DNA of 64,000 nt, taken from the NCBI GenBank assembly GCA_021531385.1, contig JAFBIR010000009.1, forward strand, positions 62,001-126,000, written 5' to 3'. Within the stretch, counting starts at the first letter, position 1. Each line of letters opens with the position of its first letter. The translations under genes and the position numbers were made by a program. Origin of the DNA: Parabacteroides distasonis (lineage in GTDB: Bacteria; Bacteroidota; Bacteroidia; Bacteroidales; Tannerellaceae). A model generated the notes under the pieces. The model ran no database searches and had not been told where the DNA came from. It saw only the letters and a list, made by a program, of their open reading frames with translations. This document shows, piece after piece, positions 35,320 through 45,073 of this stretch.

Positions 35320-36495
35320 ATGAAGGTCTTGCATACCAGTGATTGGCATTTGGGGCATACGTTGTATAATTACGATCGAAGTGAGGAGCAACAGGCGATG
35401 CTTGACCAGATAGCCTGCATCGTTGCGGAACGACAGCCGGATCTCTTCTTGCTTTGTGGAGATGTGTATCATACGGTGCAACCGACCTCCGCTACTCAGC
35501 AACTCTTTATCAACGCTTTGATGCGGATTCGTGAGGCGGCTCCGGCCATGAAGATCGTGTTGTTAGCGGGTAATCACGATAGCGCTACTCGCCATGAGAT
35601 TTTTCGTACCGCTTGGGAGGCGTTGGGCGTGACTGCCATTGGCATAGTGAGCCGGTCAGAGATTCCCGACCATTATATCGTGGAGATTCCTGGTAAAGGG
35701 TTTGTGGTAGGTGTACCCTATGTGCATGAGCGAAACCTGCCGGAAGGCTTTTTCCAGCAGCTCTTGGATCGGGTAGCTGAACGCAATCCGGAGCGATTGC
35801 CGGTCATCCTAACTGCCCATACTTACGTATCGGGTAGTGATGTTACGGGGCATGCCGATGCTGAGGGCGATGCGGTCGGAGGCATTGAGGGATGGGCGCT
35901 TTCTCTCTTTGGATCTGGTTATGACTACTTAGCCTTGGGGCATATCCATCATGCGCAGGAGGTGAGAGGCAGTGAAGGAAGGGCACGCTATAGTGGCTCA
36001 CCCTTGCCCGTTCATTTTGATGAGTGCTATCCTCACTCTGTCTCTTGTGTGGAGCTGGCTCACCACGGGGATGCTCCTCGTGTGGAAGAGATCGAGATTG
36101 TGAATCCTCGTCCACTGATTACTTTGCCTGTTTCGGAGGCCGCTGATTGGGAAAGTGTGAAGTCCCTCTTTCAAGCTTTTCCCAATGAGCAACCCGGTTA
36201 TATCCGGCTGTGCGTGGAGGTGGAGGACTTCTTGCCTCCCGGAGCCCAAATGGAGGCTGCTGCGATCGCTGAGGGGAAGGCTTGCCGTTTTTGTTTGATT
36301 CAGGCTCAGCGTAAGGAGCGTGAGGCGAATCCGGAGGGAGGACGTATGTTTACGACTGCCGAGATTCAGCGACTCAGTCCGTTAGACATTGCTACCCTGT
36401 ATGCGAAGGATAAGGGGATTGGTTTCGGGGAGGAACTGGTCTCGCTGTTCAAAGAGACCTTGACCCAGCTGCAAGCAGAGGAGCGAGAAGCATAA
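35320..36495 (+). CDS. sbcD: Nuclease SbcCD subunit D
   Basis: The 391-residue calcineurin-like phosphoesterase is the Mre11 homologue. Motifs in order: HTSDWHLGHTLY at the start, LCGDVYHT near 46, LLAGNHDSATRHE near 82, LTAHTYVSG near 166 and LALGHIHHAQEV near 205. With SbcC it cuts hairpins and protein-blocked DNA ends. The sbcC gene follows 11 bases later. Confidence 0.97.
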   Translation: MKVLHTSDWHLGHTLYNYDRSEEQQAMLDQIACIVAERQPDLFLLCGDVYHTVQPTSATQQLFINALMRIREAAPAMKIVLLAGNHDSATRHEIFRTAWEALGVTAIGIVSRSEIPDHYIVEIPGKGFVVGVPYVHERNLPEGFFQQLLDRVAERNPERLPVILTAHTYVSGSDVTGHADAEGDAVGGIEGWALSLFGSGYDYLALGHIHHAQEVRGSEGRARYSGSPLPVHFDECYPHSVSCVELAHHGDAPRVEEIEIVNPRPLITLPVSEAADWESVKSLFQAFPNEQPGYIRLCVEVEDFLPPGAQMEAAAIAEGKACRFCLIQAQRKEREANPEGGRMFTTAEIQRLSPLDIATLYAKDKGIGFGEELVSLFKETLTQLQAEEREA

Positions 36496-36506
36496 ATGAA
36501 TGGTTT

Positions 36507-39500
36507 ATGAAACTCAAACAACTCACACTGCATAACATGGCCTCGATAGAGGATGCCTCGATTGATTTTGAGGCCGATCCATTGGTACATAGCGAGGTAT
36601 TCCTCATTTCTGGGAAGACCGGGTCAGGCAAATCAACCCTGCTGGATGCGATTTGCTTGGCGCTGTATGACGATACCCCTCGGATGCGTAACTTGAAGAT
36701 GGAGGGTAAGTTTGATGAGGTGAAAGATTCGCTCTCGATCAAAGATCCTCGCCAGTTGATGCGTCAGCATACGGGTGAGGCGTACGTGAAGCTTAGCTTT
36801 GAGGGGAACGATGGCGTTACGTATGAGGCGCAATGGAGTGTGGCTCGTGCCCGTAAACGGGAGAATGCCAAATTGCAGGATAGGCAGTGGAGCTTGCTTA
36901 ATGGGCGGACAGGGCAACTGTTAACCAAGGTGCAGGAGGTGAAAGCAGCCATTCAAGCGGCTGTTGGCTTGGATTTTGGGCAGTTCTGTCGAACTACTTT
37001 GCTGGCGCAGGGAGAGTTTACCCGTTTCCTCAATAGCAACGACAATGAGAAGGCAATTATCTTAGAGAAGATCACGGGCATGGAGGCCTATGCGCGAATT
37101 GGCCGGAAGATTTATGAGATTACCCGTCAGAAAGAAATTGATTATCAGCTAAAAAGGCAGGAAGTGAAGGCTGTTCAATTGCTCACGGCAGAGGAGATTG
37201 CTGAACAACAGGAGCAGTTGAGGCAGTTGGATGCGTCGATCGAGCGGCTGCAAACAGCGAAGGCTGCGACCCTGCGAAAACGGGATTGGTTGACGCAATG
37301 CGATGCATTGGCCCAGAAACGTAAGGTTGCGGAGGCACAATGGGAAGAGGTGGTCAGACAGATGGAGTCTGCCGATTTCCTTCAGCAGGAGCAAACGGTG
37401 AGCGCATGGAAAGAGACGATGGAGGTTCGTGCGTGCATGCGTAATTGGCGACAGTGTCAGTCGCAGGCGGAGGTATGGCGGCAGGAACTTCAAAAGAAGC
37501 AGGCTGTTTATCTGCGCCTATCGCAAGGTTTGTGTGGGTTGCAACGACAGCAGATGGTGTGCAAGTCGCAGCGGGAACAACTAAAGGTGGCCTTGCAAAC
37601 AGAGGCGGTGAAAGCCTCAGTTTATGCGCAGAGTCAGACGATTACGGAAAAGGTTTCCCAATGGAGACAGTTGACGGAAACAGCTCAGCGGTTGAGTGAT
37701 GAGATTGAGCACGAAACGGCACAAAGTCAATCGCTGCAAGCAGACTGGGAGAAGGCGCAGGCGATGGCGGAACAAGCCCGGCAGCAGGTAGAGGCTTTAC
37801 AGGGCCAATTAGCGGCTCAACAGCAGGCATTCGAGCAGATGGGCTTACCAGCTTTGCGTCAAACGAAAGAGCGATTGAACCAAAAACAGCTCTTGTTGAA
37901 CAATGCGACACATAGTTTGCAAGCATGGATGGAGGCAAAGCAGGTCATGACTCAGCATGAGCAAGAGGTGGTGTCCAGTCAGGAAAAGCTGGCTCAGTTA
38001 GCTCGCCAGCAGGTTGTTGAACAACAATTGGATACGCAATATAAACACTTCTTTGCTACTTGTCAGTTGCATTGGGAGGCACAGAAGCGAACCATCGACA
38101 AGTGGGCAAAGGCGATGCGAGCCCAGTTGAGGGCAGGGGATCAATGTCCCGTCTGTGGGCAGGTGATTCCGGACCTTCTGCCTCAAGAGGAAGCATTGGA
38201 TCAGGCCTATCGAGAGGTAGAGGCGCAGTTGAAAACGGCTCAAAAGCAGATGGAGGAGCAACAGGAACGGTTTGCGAAGATCTGCTCAGCGTATGCTTTG
38301 CAACAGGAGTTGGTGCAAGAGCGACAAAAGACGCTTGAAAAGGAGCGAGTGGCCCTCCAGACGAAGGCGGAGCGTTGTGTAGCTGATTGCCGACAGTGCC
38401 ACATTGAGGAGGTAGATGAGCAGACTGCTCAAACGTTGGCTGATTATGAGCGGATTCTCGCAGCAAAGCGGTTGGCTACCACGCAACAAATCCAAGAGGC
38501 TGAGCGCTTTGAACGGGAGGTGGTGGAGCAGCTACGTCTGGCTTTGGAGAAGGCTCAAAAGGCGCATGAAGCCATGCAACAGAAGTTGGCCAAATGTGAC
38601 CGTTCAGTGGCGTTGATGACCAAGAGCATTGAAAATCATCGTAGTCAGTTGGCTGCCTATCAAGCACAGGCTCAGCAGACAGGGGGAATGGTGGCGGCTT
38701 TGTTGGAGGCTGTACCGGACTGGAAAGCGGTATGGTCAATCCATCCGGAAGTGTTTTTACGTCAGTTGAGGGAAGCGTCTGAACGCTATGCGCAATGGCT
38801 GCAAGAGGAGCAGCAGGCAGCGCAGGCAGAGAGCCGTTTACAGGGATTGTTGGAGCAGGTAGAGGCAATCCGACAGGAGGTATGGCGTTGCCAACCGACT
38901 TGGCAAACTTTGTCGGTGGAAGGGGAGATAAATAGCAAGCAACCCTTGGCAGAGTGGAACCAGTTCTATGCGGACTTGCGCTCGGCTTTGGATCAGGCCT
39001 CATATAATCAACAGCAACAGGAGCGGTTGCAAGCGGAGTTGGCGCGTTATGTGGCGGCTCATCCCGATTATACGTTGACTCGGTTGGAGGAGTTAGATCA
39101 GTATGCTTCCACGTTGATTAGCGAATGGAGTAGGGCTAATGAGGCCATTCGACAGCGGCGGGTGGAACGTGAATCAGCTCTGCGTCAGATCCAGCAGGAT
39201 CAAACCGTCCATAAGGCACAGCAACCTCCGATGGAGGAAGAAGAGACCACTGCTTCCTTATCGTTATTAGTAGCGCAGCAGGAGCAGGCTTTGAAGGATA
39301 GTTTGGTGCGGAAGGGAACGCTCCAGAATCAGTTGGACCGAGATGCGCAAAATCGGGCTAATCAGTTACAGTTGATCGAGGAGGCTGAAAGGCGCAAACT
39401 TCTTTATACGCAGTGGAGCAGACTCAATGAGCTGCTGGGCAGTGCGGATGGGCAACGCTTCCGAAAGATTGCGCAGAGCTATGTGTTAGGTAACCTGATT

Positions 39501-39914
39501 CATGCGGCCAATCATTATCTACAGATGCTGACTAATCGATACAAGTTACAGGTAGTTCCAGGCACCTTTATCATCTCGTTGGAAGATGCCTATCAGGGCT
39601 ATACCCGTCGGATGGCGAGTACCCTCTCCGGTGGAGAGAGCTTTTTGGTATCGCTCGCTTTGGCATTGGCATTGTCTGATATTTCTGCGGATTTGAAGGT
39701 GGATACACTCTTTATTGATGAGGGCTTTGGTACGCTTAGTGAGGAACATCTCCAACAGGCTGTGCAGACCCTGCGGATGTTGCATAAACATAACCATCGT
39801 CAGGTGGGCATTATCAGCCATGTAGAGGAGTTGCGAGAGCGTATCCCCGTGCAGATCCAAGTGATCCAGGAGGGACACAGCTCAAGCAGTAAGGTAGAGG
39901 TGGTTAGGCTATAG
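36507..39914 (+). CDS. sbcC: Nuclease SbcCD subunit C (Rad50-like ATPase)
   Basis: The 1135-residue SMC-like ATPase has an N-terminal Walker [20 protein letters not shown] near residue 36. Long Gln/Glu/Ala-rich coiled coils follow, with a zinc-hook motif CPVCGQ near residue 548. The C-terminal ABC signature is [19 protein letters not shown] near 1035, and Walker [14 protein letters not shown] near 1070. It tethers DNA ends and gates SbcD. The 3' end overlaps the convergent cca gene by 11 bases. Confidence 0.97.
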   Translation: MKLKQLTLHNMASIEDASIDFEADPLVHSEVFLISGKTGSGKSTLLDAICLALYDDTPRMRNLKMEGKFDEVKDSLSIKDPRQLMRQHTGEAYVKLSFEGNDGVTYEAQWSVARARKRENAKLQDRQWSLLNGRTGQLLTKVQEVKAAIQAAVGLDFGQFCRTTLLAQGEFTRFLNSNDNEKAIILEKITGMEAYARIGRKIYEITRQKEIDYQLKRQEVKAVQLLTAEEIAEQQEQLRQLDASIERLQTAKAATLRKRDWLTQCDALAQKRKVAEAQWEEVVRQMESADFLQQEQTVSAWKETMEVRACMRNWRQCQSQAEVWRQELQKKQAVYLRLSQGLCGLQRQQMVCKSQREQLKVALQTEAVKASVYAQSQTITEKVSQWRQLTETAQRLSDEIEHETAQSQSLQADWEKAQAMAEQARQQVEALQGQLAAQQQAFEQMGLPALRQTKERLNQKQLLLNNATHSLQAWMEAKQVMTQHEQEVVSSQEKLAQLARQQVVEQQLDTQYKHFFATCQLHWEAQKRTIDKWAKAMRAQLRAGDQCPVCGQVIPDLLPQEEALDQAYREVEAQLKTAQKQMEEQQERFAKICSAYALQQELVQERQKTLEKERVALQTKAERCVADCRQCHIEEVDEQTAQTLADYERILAAKRLATTQQIQEAERFEREVVEQLRLALEKAQKAHEAMQQKLAKCDRSVALMTKSIENHRSQLAAYQAQAQQTGGMVAALLEAVPDWKAVWSIHPEVFLRQLREASERYAQWLQEEQQAAQAESRLQGLLEQVEAIRQEVWRCQPTWQTLSVEGEINSKQPLAEWNQFYADLRSALDQASYNQQQQERLQAELARYVAAHPDYTLTRLEELDQYASTLISEWSRANEAIRQRRVERESALRQIQQDQTVHKAQQPPMEEEETTASLSLLVAQQEQALKDSLVRKGTLQNQLDRDAQNRANQLQLIEEAERRKLLYTQWSRLNELLGSADGQRFRKIAQSYVLGNLIHAANHYLQMLTNRYKLQVVPGTFIISLEDAYQGYTRRMASTLSGGESFLVSLALALALSDISADLKVDTLFIDEGFGTLSEEHLQQAVQTLRMLHKHNHRQVGIISHVEELRERIPVQIQVIQEGHSSSSKVEVVRL

Positions 39915-41334
39915 GGGTCAAATCCATCTCAGCCGCTTTCTCCAATAGAAAAACTTTTGCGGGTTCATACTCGTTGGGAATCACCCCATCCAGTATGGCA
40001 TTTTTGATCGCCTCTTTCAATACACCAACCGGACGAGAGGGGGCTAATCCAAAGATGTGCATGATCTCTTCTCCGCTAATGGGCGGTTGGAAATTGCGTA
40101 CTCGGTCTTTCTCCTCAATTTCCGCTAACTTGGCCCTCACCTCCCGGAAATTTTCCAAGAAGCGACGTACCTTTTCCGGATTCTTGCTGGTAATATCCGC
40201 TTCGCAAAGCAACATCAAATCATCGATGTCATCCCCGGCGTCAAAGAGTAAACGGCGAATGGCGGAATCGGTTACTTCATTGTCTGACAGAGCGATCGGT
40301 CGCATGTGAAGGCTCACCATTTTCTGTACATACTTCATCTTCTCATTCATCGGCAGTTTCATTTTCCGGAAAATACCGGGAATCATCTTCTCACCAATGA
40401 AGTTATGGTTGTGAAATGTCCAACCCAATCGGTTGTCGAATCGTTTCGTGGCTGGTTTGGCAATGTCATGAAACAGTGCGCTCCAGCGTAGCCAAAGTTT
40501 ATCGGTCGTGCGGCTCAGGCGATCCAAAACCATCAGCGTATGGGCAAAGTTATCTTTGTGGCCAATGCCTTCTTTGGTCTCTACCCCTTTTAAAGCTGTC
40601 AATTCAGGGAAGATATAGTCCAATAACCCGCATTGATCCAACAGTTCAAACCCATATGAGGGTTTGGGGGAGAGTACGATCTTGTTCAACTCGTCCACGA
40701 TTCGTTCGCGGGAGATGATCTCGATGCGTGCCTTGTTGCGCTCGATGGCCTCGAAGGTATCCGGCTCGATGAAAAAACCCAATTGGGTAGCGAAGCGAAT
40801 GGCCCGCATCATGCGCAAAGGATCATCGCTAAAGGTAATATCCGGATCGAGGGGTGTACGAATGGTCAAGTCTTCCAGGTCGTCGATACCGCCAAAAGGA
40901 TCCACCAATTCCCCATAACGCATTGAATTCAAGCATAAGGCCATGGCGTTGATTGTGAAATCTCTGCGGTTTTGGTCATCCTCCAGGGTGCCATTCTCCA
41001 CAACAGGTTTTCGACTATCATGGCTGTATGATTCTTTGCGAGCGCCTACAAACTCTAATTCCAAGTCTCCACATTTTACCTGCGCCGTGCCAAAATTCTT
41101 GAATACAGAGAGCGATGCTTTACGTCCGAGCTTATGCGCTACTTTTTTGGCCAGCTCAATACCGCTCCCCACGGCTACAATGTCAATATCTTTTGAATGA
41201 CGATTCAGAAAGAGGTCTCTCACATAACCCCCGATCACATAAGCTTCCACTCCCAATTCATCGGCCGCCTCAGAAATCAGCCTGAATGGCTTGGCGTTGA
41301 GGTGATCTAATATCTCTTCTTCGCTAATATACAT
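39904..41334 (-). CDS. cca: CCA tRNA nucleotidyltransferase with HD domain
   Basis: The 476-residue enzyme has the nucleotidyltransferase signature [26 protein letters not shown] near residue 33, [11 protein letters not shown] near 134, [13 protein letters not shown] near 177 and an HD phosphohydrolase segment ([11 protein letters not shown] near 288). It adds or repairs the 3' CCA of tRNAs. This matters here because the tRNA-Tyr gene at 47503 does not encode CCA. Monocistronic, with its own promoter at 41378. Confidence 0.95.
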   Translation of the reverse strand: MYISEEEILDHLNAKPFRLISEAADELGVEAYVIGGYVRDLFLNRHSKDIDIVAVGSGIELAKKVAHKLGRKASLSVFKNFGTAQVKCGDLELEFVGARKESYSHDSRKPVVENGTLEDDQNRRDFTINAMALCLNSMRYGELVDPFGGIDDLEDLTIRTPLDPDITFSDDPLRMMRAIRFATQLGFFIEPDTFEAIERNKARIEIISRERIVDELNKIVLSPKPSYGFELLDQCGLLDYIFPELTALKGVETKEGIGHKDNFAHTLMVLDRLSRTTDKLWLRWSALFHDIAKPATKRFDNRLGWTFHNHNFIGEKMIPGIFRKMKLPMNEKMKYVQKMVSLHMRPIALSDNEVTDSAIRRLLFDAGDDIDDLMLLCEADITSKNPEKVRRFLENFREVRAKLAEIEEKDRVRNFQPPISGEEIMHIFGLAPSRPVGVLKEAIKNAILDGVIPNEYEPAKVFLLEKAAEMDLTPIA

Positions 41335-41377
41335 AGTTTAAAATACTGTTCGCTTATAAAATGAACCCTAATTGGCG

Positions 41378-41407
41378 CAAAGATACGCAATTTTTCATGT
41401 ACTTTTG
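41378..41407. promoter_or_regulatory. Divergent promoters of cca and the 41438 lipoprotein gene
   Basis: A minus-strand TATCTTTG (41378-41385) lies 44 bases before the cca ATG, and a plus-strand TACTTTTG (41400-41407) lies 31 bases before the lipoprotein ATG. Both match TAnnTTTG. Confidence 0.6.
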
Positions 41408-41437
41408 CGGACGAACAGTAAATGAGCAAGATCGAGA

Positions 41438-42274
41438 ATGAAAAAGATAGCGATTTGTATCCCGCTGGTTGCGGCTTTATTGACGGCTTGTCATGGCGAT
41501 CGGAAAGCCGCTGAGGAGCGTTTGGCGCAAGCGCAGGCGCTTTATGAGCGCAATGAGTTTTTTGGTGCGAAGAATGAGATAGACAGTATTAAAACGCTTT
41601 ACCCCAAGGAGGTCACGGTGTTGCGTCAGGCATTAACTTTGATGCGTCAGGTCGAGCTGAAAGAGGCAGAGCGCAATATCGCTTTCTGTGATAGTTTGTT
41701 GCCGATCAAGCAGGAGGAGTTGGTCGGGCTCAAAGCGGGCTTTGTCTTTGAGAAAGACTCCGCCTATGAGGAGATCGGTAATTATATCTGGAAACGGCAG
41801 ACGATTGAGCGCAATGTGCAGCGTTGCTATGTGCGCTGTGGCGTGAATGAGGAGGGTGAGATGTATTTAGCGAGTGTCTTTTATGGAGGTAAGCCGATTG
41901 AGCACACCAGCATCCGGTTATCTACAAAGGATGGACAGGAGGCGGAGACTGCGACGATTCCTTTTGATGGGGGCTTGAACTACCGTTTTACGGATTTAGG
42001 ACAGACAACAGAGGTAGTGACCTATAAAGGGGAACATTGTGAGTCGGCGGTTAAATTGATCTATGCCAATGAGAAGGAGCGGATCAAGGTGGAGTATAAG
42101 GGTGGAAAACCCTATACGATTTATATGGCTGATGCCGATAAGGAGGCTATTGTGAAGACCTTCAATTTAGCTACAGTCTTGAGCGATATTCATAACATGG
42201 AGACGCTCAAAGCCAAATCCGCAAAGAAGATCGATTATTTGAATCAGAAATTAGGCGCAACTGCCGGTGAGTAG
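41438..42274 (+). CDS. Hypothetical lipoprotein
   Basis: The 278-residue protein starts with a lipoprotein signal and lipobox LLTAC (Cys18). Residues 25-100 are helical and rich in Ala/Glu/Gln, resembling a TPR-like stretch (AQALYERNEFFGAKNEIDSIKTLYP). Residues 115-230 look beta-rich, and the C-terminus is helical. I recognise no named family. It stands alone between cca (divergent) and a shared bidirectional terminator. Confidence 0.8.
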   Translation: MKKIAICIPLVAALLTACHGDRKAAEERLAQAQALYERNEFFGAKNEIDSIKTLYPKEVTVLRQALTLMRQVELKEAERNIAFCDSLLPIKQEELVGLKAGFVFEKDSAYEEIGNYIWKRQTIERNVQRCYVRCGVNEEGEMYLASVFYGGKPIEHTSIRLSTKDGQEAETATIPFDGGLNYRFTDLGQTTEVVTYKGEHCESAVKLIYANEKERIKVEYKGGKPYTIYMADADKEAIVKTFNLATVLSDIHNMETLKAKSAKKIDYLNQKLGATAGE

Positions 42275-42292
42275 TGAGGCGTTTAGATAGAA

Positions 42293-42320
42293 AAAGAGGG
42301 TGGAAAGCCACCCTCTTTCT
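42293..42320. terminator. Bidirectional terminator
   Basis: AAAGAGGGTGG (42293-42303) and CCACCCTCTTT (42308-42318) form an 11-bp stem with a 4-base loop. T-rich sequence follows on both strands, so it can end the plus-strand lipoprotein transcript and the converging sigma-operon transcript. Confidence 0.85.
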
Positions 42321-42334
42321 TACTATTGTTCAAT

Positions 42335-43102
42335 TTAAGATTCCTTGTAAACAGCGAACTGATAATCGTACTTGTCCCAGCTCGGTTTGCCCTCCTCAGA
42401 GGCCTCTTTGATGTAATTGATCCGGAGGTTGAAACGATCAGAGCCTTTCTCTGCCTCTGTCTTGTTGACGGCGTCGATCACCTCTTTCAGGCGATAAGCA
42501 CGGATCTCATTGGTGGAGGTTGCTGCCGAACCAGTGCCATCAGCGATCTTCACGACACGTAAGAACAGGGTATAGGTAGGAATGCCTTCGCTGTTCTCTT
42601 CCGCATCCTTGCTACGATCCCAGTAGAGTGTGAAGTTGTTCTTTTGCTCCTTAAGCTCGTTCAATGTCGCATTGAGGAACAGGTAGCCGTTCAGATAGCC
42701 ACCCACCTCACCGGTGAAACCTGCCACGTTGGTCACTACTTGCTCTTCTGCCATCATCGTCGAGGTATCGGGGACATTATAGAAGACCGCGTTGCCCTTG
42801 CTGACCTCATCGAACACCGTGATGGTCGCTGTGTAGTAATCCATAGTCTGGGTCTTGTTCTCAGGAGCGTTCAGATCTACCTCATACTGAACCGTGTAAC
42901 AAGCGCCATCAACCACCTGCGACATCAAATTGGCTGAATACATCGGGCCGTAAGAGGTATATAATACCGTTTTGTAACTCTTCTCAGATACACCTGCTAC
43001 TGCAAATCCTTGACGCGTGAAGCGGTTGTCAGACTCTCCTAAGCAGGAGGTTAATAATGACACAGCTACTGCGAGCGTGCCCATCCACTTAAATACTTTC
43101 AT
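42335..43102 (-). CDS. Lipoprotein, possibly NigD-like
   Basis: The 255-residue protein has lipobox LLTSC (Cys20) followed by a beta-rich body with segments MDYYTATITVFDE, VGGYLNGYLFLNATLNE and SDRFNLRINYIK. The general plan resembles NigD-like lipoproteins of Bacteroidetes, but I am not certain. It is the third gene behind an ECF sigma factor and the barrel-containing anti-sigma-like gene (54 bases after it), so it is likely part of the same envelope regulon. Confidence 0.75.
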   Translation of the reverse strand: MKVFKWMGTLAVAVSLLTSCLGESDNRFTRQGFAVAGVSEKSYKTVLYTSYGPMYSANLMSQVVDGACYTVQYEVDLNAPENKTQTMDYYTATITVFDEVSKGNAVFYNVPDTSTMMAEEQVVTNVAGFTGEVGGYLNGYLFLNATLNELKEQKNNFTLYWDRSKDAEENSEGIPTYTLFLRVVKIADGTGSAATSTNEIRAYRLKEVIDAVNKTEAEKGSDRFNLRINYIKEASEEGKPSWDKYDYQFAVYKES

Positions 43103-43156
43103 TGTTCTCTTGTTGTTTAATATTGATACTATTTATATTTATTCATTTTTATGTGG

Positions 43157-44380
43157 CTAAAAACCCAATCTGAATCCCATGTTGAATCCCACATTAAACG
43201 GTTTCTCCGAATGAATGGTTTCGATCGTACTGCCATTATCGAAATAATAGTTAGCACTTACCTCACCAAAAGCACTCACAAACCGAACGATGGGATAACT
43301 GACACCTACTTTGCCATTTACTGACCACAGCCATTCTTTCATGCGGATATGTTCTGTTTGTTTGACAATGGAAATCTCATCGCTGAAAAGTTGCGACTGT
43401 CGTTTACCCGCTACGTTTACCTCTGCCATTCCTCCCGCTGAGGCATAGAACAGGAAACGGTGCCATTCGGCAATGCGATAGGCGATTGAAAGCGGTAATC
43501 CTATGAAATGCAATCGTTGATCCGTTTCAATATGATAGGTGCCATTAGTGCTCCATTCAGATCGTAAGTAGCTATAATTCAATCCTGTCTGCAAATAGAA
43601 TCGATCGGAGAGCTGTCGACTGACCGAAAAACCAAAGCTGATAGGGGTGTGATGGCGGATGTCTGTCTTGGGCGAATCCTCCTGTATCGCTCCCCAAGTG
43701 TTCATACTGATCAGGCTCTCGCTGCGTAAAGCAAAGCTATTCGTCACATATTGAGGTACAAGCTGTGTCGTTCCTACCGAAAGACTGCCAGCTCCCATGC
43801 CAAAGCTCCATTTCCGTTGTTTAGCAGGTTGGGAAGTCATGGGCTGTGTGGCGTCGGTAGCTTTGGTACGAGGCCGCTGGCTCACGACTTGATCAGTCAT
43901 AACCTCCTCGTTCTGCTGATCTTCCGTAAGTTGTGAGGATGCTGCCGCTGCGATTTCCTCTTCTGATTCGTAGCTAATGGCAGGCTCGATAGCTTGTTGT
44001 ACGGATACCCGAAGCGATGGGGTGGGAGTTGCTTGAGCAATCCATGAGGTGCGTGCATGTGTAGCAGACTCGGAAATAGGGGCCACAGGTGTAGCAGGCG
44101 TGGAAACAACCGGTGTATCCGTCATTGTTTTGCTCGTTTCATCAGCCAGGTAAATTGCCTCAGGATCTTGATCGAACAGGTAAAGACTACCTATAAAGAT
44201 AGCTAAAACTGCGGCTGCGGCGGCTGACCAGTAACGAAAAGCGAAAGGCCAGGTAATATGTCGCCCCTCTGGCAGACGGTTGGCTATCGCTTCCCAATCT
44301 TCCGGCAGGGGCTCAACCTCATGGTCGAACAGTTTGGCCTGGATGGCTTCCTCCCATTTATCTCGTTTCTCGTTCATCAT
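43157..44380 (-). CDS. Dual-membrane anti-sigma-like protein (inner-membrane helix plus outer-membrane barrel)
   Basis: The 407-residue protein has an unusual layout. A soluble N-terminus of about 48 residues (KWEEAIQAKLFDHEVEPLPE...) is followed by one membrane helix (YWSAAAAAVLAIFIGSLYLF, ~49-68) and a low-complexity Thr/Pro/Ala linker (~75-190). The rest is a beta-barrel of alternating strands ending in the aromatic NVGFNMGFRLGF. It starts inside the stop of an ECF sigma gene (ATGA). This matches the dual membrane-spanning anti-sigma (Dma) proteins described in Bacteroides thetaiotaomicron: cytoplasmic sigma-binding end, periplasmic tether and outer membrane anchor. Sigma binding is inferred. 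Confidence 0.8.
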   Translation of the reverse strand: MMNEKRDKWEEAIQAKLFDHEVEPLPEDWEAIANRLPEGRHITWPFAFRYWSAAAAAVLAIFIGSLYLFDQDPEAIYLADETSKTMTDTPVVSTPATPVAPISESATHARTSWIAQATPTPSLRVSVQQAIEPAISYESEEEIAAAASSQLTEDQQNEEVMTDQVVSQRPRTKATDATQPMTSQPAKQRKWSFGMGAGSLSVGTTQLVPQYVTNSFALRSESLISMNTWGAIQEDSPKTDIRHHTPISFGFSVSRQLSDRFYLQTGLNYSYLRSEWSTNGTYHIETDQRLHFIGLPLSIAYRIAEWHRFLFYASAGGMAEVNVAGKRQSQLFSDEISIVKQTEHIRMKEWLWSVNGKVGVSYPIVRFVSAFGEVSANYYFDNGSTIETIHSEKPFNVGFNMGFRLGF

Positions 44381-44916
44381 CTTTTTTCTCCATATAAAGC
44401 GTTGACCTTACGTTGCAACAGCTGCTTCGCCCGCGTGTATTGTGAACGGGAGGTACTCTCCGTAATGTTTAACCGCTCACCGATCTCCTTGTGCGAATAC
44501 CCTTCGATGGCAAAGAGGTTGAAAACCGTTCGGAAACCCGCTGGCAGGCTTTGTATCAACTGCATCAGTTCGGTGGCTGAGACATCTGATAGTGGTGAGC
44601 TACCTGTTTCTACCCGTTCTGCCGTTTGGCCTAAATCGGTCGATTCCCGCAACACATCCGCATGTCTCAGATGCTCCAAAGCGCTGTTTACAAAGATCTT
44701 TCGTAGCCACCCCTCAAAGGAACCATTCCCGGTATAGCTGTCGATGTGGGTAAATACTTTCACGAAACCATCTTGCAAGAGATCACGAGCGGTCTCCCAG
44801 TCGCTCACGTAGCGAAGGCAAACGCTCATCATCTTGCGGGAATAGGTCTCATAAAGCGCTTTCTGCGCGCGTCTATCGCCCTTCCGACAACCCTCTATCA
44901 GTTGTAGTTCGTCCAT
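44377..44916 (-). CDS. ECF RNA polymerase sigma-70 factor
   Basis: The 179-residue protein has sigma region 2 (QKALYETYSRKMMSVCLRYV and ARDLLQDGFVKVFTHIDSY near residues 18-60) and region 4 helix-turn-helix (LPAGFRTVFNLFAIEGYSHKEIGERLNITESTSRSQYTRAKQLL, ~125-170). It directs RNA polymerase to a small envelope regulon and probably its own operon. It is translationally coupled to the anti-sigma-like barrel gene behind it. A -7 box at 45024 gives a leader of about 100 bases. Confidence 0.95.
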   Translation of the reverse strand: MDELQLIEGCRKGDRRAQKALYETYSRKMMSVCLRYVSDWETARDLLQDGFVKVFTHIDSYTGNGSFEGWLRKIFVNSALEHLRHADVLRESTDLGQTAERVETGSSPLSDVSATELMQLIQSLPAGFRTVFNLFAIEGYSHKEIGERLNITESTSRSQYTRAKQLLQRKVNALYGEKR

Positions 44917-45023
44917 TCAATGTGCCATTGAACCCTTCTTAGGGGAAGCTCTTCTATCCACAGGATGCAACCTGTAGTCAAAACGCTGCAAACCGCATGA
45001 AAAAAATACGATTTTTTGCGGAG

Positions 45024-45031
45024 CAAAGATA
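45024..45031 (-). promoter_or_regulatory. -7 box upstream of the sigma factor operon
   Basis: Minus-strand TATCTTTG followed by GC matches the housekeeping consensus TAnnTTTG. It leaves roughly 100 bases of untranslated leader before ATG 44916. A separate sigma-specific promoter could lie in that leader, but I cannot pick one out. Confidence 0.55.
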
Positions 45032-45073
45032 CAATCTAATTATGAAATATGAACTATACAGCGGTTCACTTGG

